From assembly GCF_000421165.1 (NCBI RefSeq), contig NZ_ATWI01000008.1:691385-755384 (forward strand): a DNA stretch of 64,000 bases, written 5' to 3'. The notes below the pieces were generated by a model. It was given only the letters and a program-made list of their open reading frames with translations. It had not been told where the DNA came from and did not search any database. The position numbers and the translations under genes were made by a program. The stretch comes from Marinobacter daepoensis DSM 16072 (lineage in GTDB: Bacteria > Pseudomonadota > Gammaproteobacteria > Pseudomonadales > Oleiphilaceae). Below are positions 59,989-64,000 of the stretch, piece by piece (within the stretch, counting starts at the first letter, position 1; each line of letters opens with the position of its first letter).

Positions 59989-60983
59989 GCCTTGATGGAT
60001 TCTCCCGGGCTGAACCAGGCCGCGTCCGCGCCGCGTTTCTGGGCTTCGTACATGGCGGTCATGGCGCGTTCGCGCAGTGAAGCCGTGCTGGTGTCACCGT
60101 TGCCCCGGGTGGTGCAGCCAAGGCTGGCCGAGATTTGTCCAACGTCCTGCCAGTCGTGTTCGGTAATCGTTCGCCGTATGCGTTCGGCAATCACTCGGAC
60201 GCCTTCCTCGGGCGTAAACGGCAACACCAGAAAAAACTGCGAGCCGTTAACGCTGTAGAGTGAATCCCCGGCCCGGATAATCTCAAACAGGGTAGCGGTC
60301 ATCTCCTGAAGCAGGTTTTGCATGCCGGCTTTTCCATACAGATCGTGAATCTCTTCAGCATGATCAATGTTCAGGCTGACGACGGAAAGAGGGTGGCCGG
60401 TGGCAATGGCGCGGCTGATCTCTTTCTGCAGTGTGTCGTCCAGGAAGCGGGCATTGTGGGCGCCCGTTACGGGGTCAGTAATGGCCAGGTCCTGCGCGGA
60501 CTGTGTCATGTGGTCATAATGCCAGATGTACAGGGAAGTGATCGCCAGTATCGCCAGCAATCCGATGCTGGTCAGCAAAGCTGCCCCTGGCAGGCCGGAC
60601 AACCAGGTGACAATCAGCACGGGGATGAGCAGCAGGGTGGAGAGCGCCAGCCCATGACGCAACGGGAGGATCAGCAGGTTCAGCAGAATCAGTGGCATGG
60701 CCCAGTGACTGATACCCGGAGCATTCGTGGTGATCACTGCGGCAACCAGCCCGCTGTTCAGTGCCGTCAGAATGACAAGGTGTCCGGGCGCTGAAAGCTG
60801 TTGGCGCCGACAAAGGCAGGTGTAGATCAGCCCGGCCATCATCAAAGCAGACATGGCCAGCGCGGTATAGAACAGCTGGTAGAAGCCATAGCGAAGATTC
60901 TGCAGTGCCAGTGCGGCGGTAAACAGAGCGGCCAAAGTGTAGCCACTGGCGTGGGTCCAGGTTCTTAGCCGGGTTTCTGTCAT
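59985..60983 (-). CDS. Membrane pseudo-GGDEF protein B (c-di-GMP receptor candidate)
   Basis: 332 residues. The N-terminal ~155 residues are about five or six membrane helices with no periplasmic domain. A GGDEF-fold domain follows (ITDPVTGAHNARFLDD, VVSLNIDH with D207). The catalytic signature is NGSQF (246-250) instead of GGDEF, so cyclase activity is unlikely. The inhibitory-site motif RAGD (237-240) is kept, exactly five residues before, as in true cyclases. Overlaps its neighbours on both sides by ATGA. Confidence 0.88.
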   Translation of the reverse strand: MTETRLRTWTHASGYTLAALFTAALALQNLRYGFYQLFYTALAMSALMMAGLIYTCLCRRQQLSAPGHLVILTALNSGLVAAVITTNAPGISHWAMPLILLNLLILPLRHGLALSTLLLIPVLIVTWLSGLPGAALLTSIGLLAILAITSLYIWHYDHMTQSAQDLAITDPVTGAHNARFLDDTLQKEISRAIATGHPLSVVSLNIDHAEEIHDLYGKAGMQNLLQEMTATLFEIIRAGDSLYSVNGSQFFLVLPFTPEEGVRVIAERIRRTITEHDWQDVGQISASLGCTTRGNGDTSTASLRERAMTAMYEAQKRGADAAWFSPGESIKA

Positions 60984-62002
60984 TGTGATGCCTCCTGGCC
61001 AGGTTTTGCAGCGGCGACATCGGCGTCGGTGGGAACGGGGTTGCTGTAAGTCTGAGTGCGGTTTCCGCCCTGTTGCTGGGCACGACGAAGAGCATTGGCG
61101 ACACTCTGCTGCAGGCTGTCGGCATCGTCCCCGATGTTCAGGCCGGTGACACCCGTGCTGACGGTCAGTTTCAGTCCATGGGCATCCAGAAGGGTGCTGA
61201 GTCCCTGGCGAATCTGTTCCGCGGTGCGGGCCGCCTCAGCGGTGTTGGCTCCTGGCAGGATGACCAGAAACTGAAGGTCAGCAACCCGATAATAGGTGTC
61301 GAAGTCACGCAACTGAGAGTGGAGGTAGCGCCCAATGCGCGGGAGAATGGCGCGGATGTCCTCGTCGGGGTCGGTATCGCTCAGATGGGTGTCCAGGCCG
61401 ATCATCATGACGGACATGTGTGTACCCTCACGTTCGCTGCGCTGAATCTCTTTGTGCAGGTCTGCGGACAGGTATTCCCGGCTGGCGGCCTGGGTGAGTT
61501 CGTCGGTGCGGCGCAGAGGGGCGAGTTGCCGCGATTTGTATTCCCTCATAAAGACCAGAATGGCACTGAGCAGGGTTGTCAGTACCAGGGCCGTCATCAT
61601 CTGGTGACGGTCGGGGAGAGTGACCGCCCACTGCGTGCCCGCGAGTACAAGAAAAAGCAGGAGTGCGGTTGTGGTAGCCGCGAGGTAGGTTGGCAGCATG
61701 GCAAAGAACACCAGCGGAAGGGCATAGAGCCAGTGGCTCAAAGACCAGGGGCCGAGCCAGAGGGCGGCGATGAGTGTCAGGGTCAGAGCGATCAGGAAAA
61801 ATGCCCTTAACTGGGGCCAGGGCCGCGACTGGCGGTCCTGGCGGAGGTTGGTGCCGGCGAGGCAAAGGCCGGCAGCAGCAGCGGCAGCCACGGCCGCGAG
61901 CATTTCGCCAAGAAACAGACACACCCCTGTGGTCAGGCCGAAGGCAATAAATCCACTCCGGGAAAATTTGCCGGGGAGAAACTTTTCGGCGGTGTCGGGC
62001 AT
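60980..62002 (-). CDS. Membrane pseudo-GGDEF protein A (c-di-GMP receptor candidate)
   Basis: 340 residues, about six membrane helices (17-50, 67-84, 91-131, 135-155) and a cytoplasmic GGDEF-like domain from about 170 (RRTDELTQAASREYL; VMMIGLDTHL with D204). The catalytic signature is degenerate, ADLQF (241-245), but the I-site RDFD (232-235) is intact with correct spacing. The C-terminal ~30 residues are a Pro/Ala/Gln-rich tail. Start 62002 has AAGGA 8 bases upstream; ATG 62026 is an alternative. First gene of the operon. Confidence 0.87.
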   Translation of the reverse strand: MPDTAEKFLPGKFSRSGFIAFGLTTGVCLFLGEMLAAVAAAAAAGLCLAGTNLRQDRQSRPWPQLRAFFLIALTLTLIAALWLGPWSLSHWLYALPLVFFAMLPTYLAATTTALLLFLVLAGTQWAVTLPDRHQMMTALVLTTLLSAILVFMREYKSRQLAPLRRTDELTQAASREYLSADLHKEIQRSEREGTHMSVMMIGLDTHLSDTDPDEDIRAILPRIGRYLHSQLRDFDTYYRVADLQFLVILPGANTAEAARTAEQIRQGLSTLLDAHGLKLTVSTGVTGLNIGDDADSLQQSVANALRRAQQQGGNRTQTYSNPVPTDADVAAAKPGQEASQ

Positions 62003-62138
62003 TGAATCTGTCCTTTGCTGAGGCATCTGTTAAAACCTGTGCAGCGCTATAATAGTCGTTTGGGGTGCGGACTTGAAACGGGAAAGGTAAAGTAACCACC
62101 CTGTTTTGGAATCAGCTTGCAGAATGAAGGGTAAATCA

Positions 62139-63395
62139 ATGGATGTAGCAGCCTACATGGCGGAACTTGGCCAGCAGGCCAGGGCCGCTTCACGAGAAGT
62201 CGCCCGGTCTTCCACCGCCGTGCGGAACCGGGCGCTTCTGGCCACCGCCGATGCCCTGGATGCCGCCCGTTCAGAGCTTGCCTCAGCCAATCGCAAGGAC
62301 CTGGAGTGTGGCCGGGACAATGGCCTGGACAGCGCCATGCTGGACCGGCTGGAACTGACCCCTCAGCGTATCGATACCATGATTGAAGGGCTTCGCCAGG
62401 TTGCGGCATTGCCGGACCCGGTGGGGGTTATTACCGATATGACGTATCGCCCGTCGGGCATTCAGGTGGGCAAGATGCGGGTGCCTCTGGGGGTGATCGG
62501 CATCATTTATGAATCCCGGCCAAACGTCACGGTTGAGGCGGCCAGCCTGTGTCTGAAATCAGGCAACGCGACGATTCTGCGCGGCGGCTCGGAAGCAATA
62601 CACTCCAATCAGGCCATTGCCCGCTGTCTCGGGTTGGGGCTCAGAGCGGCCGGGCTGCCCGAATCCGCAGTTCAGGTGGTTAATACGACCGACCGGGCCG
62701 CTGTTGGCGAGCTGATAACCATGCCTCAATACGTTGATGTCATCGTTCCTCGCGGAGGAAAGGGGTTGATTGAGCGTATCAGCCGGGATGCCCGCGTGCC
62801 GGTTATCAAGCATCTGGATGGCGTCTGCCACGTATACATTGACAGTCACGCCGACCCGGAGAAGGCGCTGAACGTAGCGGTCAATGCCAAGACCCATCGT
62901 TATGGCACCTGTAATACCATGGAAACTCTGCTGGTTGATCAGGAAGTCGCTGAGGGTCTGTTGCCCCTGCTGGCTCAGCGGTTCCGGGAAAAGTCGGTTG
63001 AGCTGAGGGGGTGTCAGCGTACCTGCTCGCTCATTGAGGGGGTTGTGCCAGCAACACAGGAAGACTGGCAGGCCGAATACCTTGCGCCGATCCTGGCAGT
63101 GAAGGTGGTTGATGGTTTGGATGGGGCTATTGAACACATTAACCAATACAGCTCTCAGCATACGGACAGCATCATTACAGAAAACTACACCCGGGCCCGG
63201 CGCTTTCTGACAGAAGTGGATTCCAGTTCGGTGATGGTGAATGCTTCCACGCGGTTTGCTGATGGGTTTGAATACGGTCTTGGCGCGGAAATCGGGATCT
63301 CGACGGACAAAATTCACGCCCGCGGACCGGTGGGTCTGGAGGGGCTGACGTCCCAGAAGTACGTGGTCTTTGGTGACGGGCACATCCGGGCCTGA
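62139..63395 (+). CDS. proA: Gamma-glutamyl phosphate reductase
   Basis: ProA reduces glutamyl phosphate to the semialdehyde in proline synthesis. The 418 residues (E. coli 417) include [42 protein letters not shown], the catalytic Cys in [12 protein letters not shown], and [26 protein letters not shown] lies about 9 bases before the ATG at 62139. Divergent from the pseudo-GGDEF operon. nadD starts five bases after the stop. proB is not in the window. Confidence 0.97.
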   Translation: MDVAAYMAELGQQARAASREVARSSTAVRNRALLATADALDAARSELASANRKDLECGRDNGLDSAMLDRLELTPQRIDTMIEGLRQVAALPDPVGVITDMTYRPSGIQVGKMRVPLGVIGIIYESRPNVTVEAASLCLKSGNATILRGGSEAIHSNQAIARCLGLGLRAAGLPESAVQVVNTTDRAAVGELITMPQYVDVIVPRGGKGLIERISRDARVPVIKHLDGVCHVYIDSHADPEKALNVAVNAKTHRYGTCNTMETLLVDQEVAEGLLPLLAQRFREKSVELRGCQRTCSLIEGVVPATQEDWQAEYLAPILAVKVVDGLDGAIEHINQYSSQHTDSIITENYTRARRFLTEVDSSSVMVNASTRFADGFEYGLGAEIGISTDKIHARGPVGLEGLTSQKYVVFGDGHIRA

Positions 63396-63399
63396 TGTC

Positions 63400-64000
63400 A
63401 TGCATGTGATTTACGGCGGCACCTTTGACCCGATTCATCACGGGCACCTTCGGTTGGCGCTGGAGGTATCGGAAGCACTGTCGGTGAGCCGTGTGCATCT
63501 GGTGCCCAGCCATATTCCTCCTCATAAAGGGGTGACCGGGGCCAGCTCGGAACAGCGTCTGGAAATGATCCGCCAGGCAATCGCTGGTGATTCCGTCTTG
63601 ACTCTGGATGATCGGGAGGTGCGCCGGGCGGGGGCTTCCTACACCGCCGAGACACTTCGGCAGCTCCGGGCAGAGCTTGGTCCTGAGCGTCCGCTGGTGA
63701 TGGTGGTTGGCACCGATGCCTTTTCGTCGTTCGACCTCTGGCGTGAGTGGCAGGCCATACCCGGGCTTGCGCACATTGTTGTTGTCCGAAGGCCGGGGGC
63801 AGATCTGGCGGTTGGCAGTGAAGCGGCGCGTCTGATGGCGGCGCGCCGGACGGAGTCGGTATCCGACCTGCAGGTACAGCCGTCAGGCCGGGTGCTGGAA
63901 CTGGAGCCGCCGTTGCTTGATATCTCCGCGACAGGCATCCGGCAGCGGGTGGCTGAGGGCCGTTCAACGCGTTATCTGACGCCTGATACCGTGTGCCAGT
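63400..64000 (+). CDS. nadD: Nicotinate-nucleotide adenylyltransferase (3' end outside window)
   Basis: NadD adenylylates nicotinate mononucleotide in NAD synthesis. The frame is open from the ATG at 63400 to the window edge (200 codons), so perhaps 10-20 residues are missing. The nucleotidyltransferase motif GGTFDPIHHGH is at residues 6-16, VPSHIPPHK follows, and DISATGIRQRV near the end is the ISxTxxR motif. There is no good Shine-Dalgarno between proA and the ATG, so translation may depend on proA coupling. Confidence 0.95.
   Translation, partial: MHVIYGGTFDPIHHGHLRLALEVSEALSVSRVHLVPSHIPPHKGVTGASSEQRLEMIRQAIAGDSVLTLDDREVRRAGASYTAETLRQLRAELGPERPLVMVVGTDAFSSFDLWREWQAIPGLAHIVVVRRPGADLAVGSEAARLMAARRTESVSDLQVQPSGRVLELEPPLLDISATGIRQRVAEGRSTRYLTPDTVCQ

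Overview
The window is core chromosome of a gammaproteobacterium with moderately high GC. Gene content and order resemble Marinobacter and, a little further off, Pseudomonas: rplM-rpsI-petABC-sspAB, rsmI-rnpB-mraZ, lpxC-dciA-M23 peptidase-secA, and a complete E. coli-order dcw cluster. The genus is an inference; no search was run. I see no prophage, transposon, CRISPR array or tRNA.

Layout. 1-300: end of an rRNA operon (23S 3' tip, 5S, terminator). 363-5661: leuA, a divergent holD-like gene coupled to rimI, prfC, tatD. 5690-9522: ribosomal proteins L13/S9 behind a clear promoter and structured leader, then the cytochrome bc1 operon. 9552-14585: sspA-sspB, then (minus) lpoA-yraN-diaA divergent from rsmI. 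14624-14972: RNase P RNA. 15192-33388: the division and cell-wall cluster mraZ-rsmH-ftsL-ftsI-murE-murF-mraY-murD-ftsW-murG-murC-ddl-ftsQ-ftsA-ftsZ-lpxC, one strand, mostly overlapping genes, with one promoter and a phased MraZ operator at its head. 33400-41458: dciA, an M23 peptidase, secA, argJ, a Nudix-ThiE fusion, moaC, ribA. 41499-45533 (minus): dxs, ispA, xseB, an NRDE protein. 45626-48616: a TauE/SafE permease, lgt, thyA, folA. 48635-54603 is more accessory: a DEAD-box helicase, a thioesterase, a haloalkane-dehalogenase-like protein, two small unknown proteins, a PerM-type permease and a secreted peptidoglycan-binding protein. 54665-64000: ilvD, a cNMP-HDOD protein, a LON-domain protein, a three-gene minus-strand operon (two membrane pseudo-GGDEF proteins plus a DedA-PAP2 fusion), proA and the 5' part of nadD.

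How the genes work together. The dcw block supplies nearly the whole cytoplasmic route to lipid II (MurC-F, MraY, MurG, Ddl), the septal synthase (FtsW/FtsI) and the ring (FtsZ/FtsA/FtsQ/FtsL). LpoA (activator of a penicillin-binding protein in E. coli) and the M23 peptidase lie outside it. dxs and ispA feed isoprenoid synthesis, including the undecaprenyl carrier that MraY uses.

The most unusual signal is the operon at 58537-62002. Two membrane proteins have lost the GGDEF catalytic signature but keep the RxxD inhibitory-site motif exactly five residues before it, and both are translationally coupled to a DedA-PAP2 fusion. They look like c-di-GMP receptors tied to a lipid phosphatase or transporter. 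Other points worth a look are a dehalogenase-like protein with Asn in place of its nucleophilic Asp, a terminator-like hairpin with a competing partner in the rplM leader, and a terminator-like hairpin embedded in dciA.
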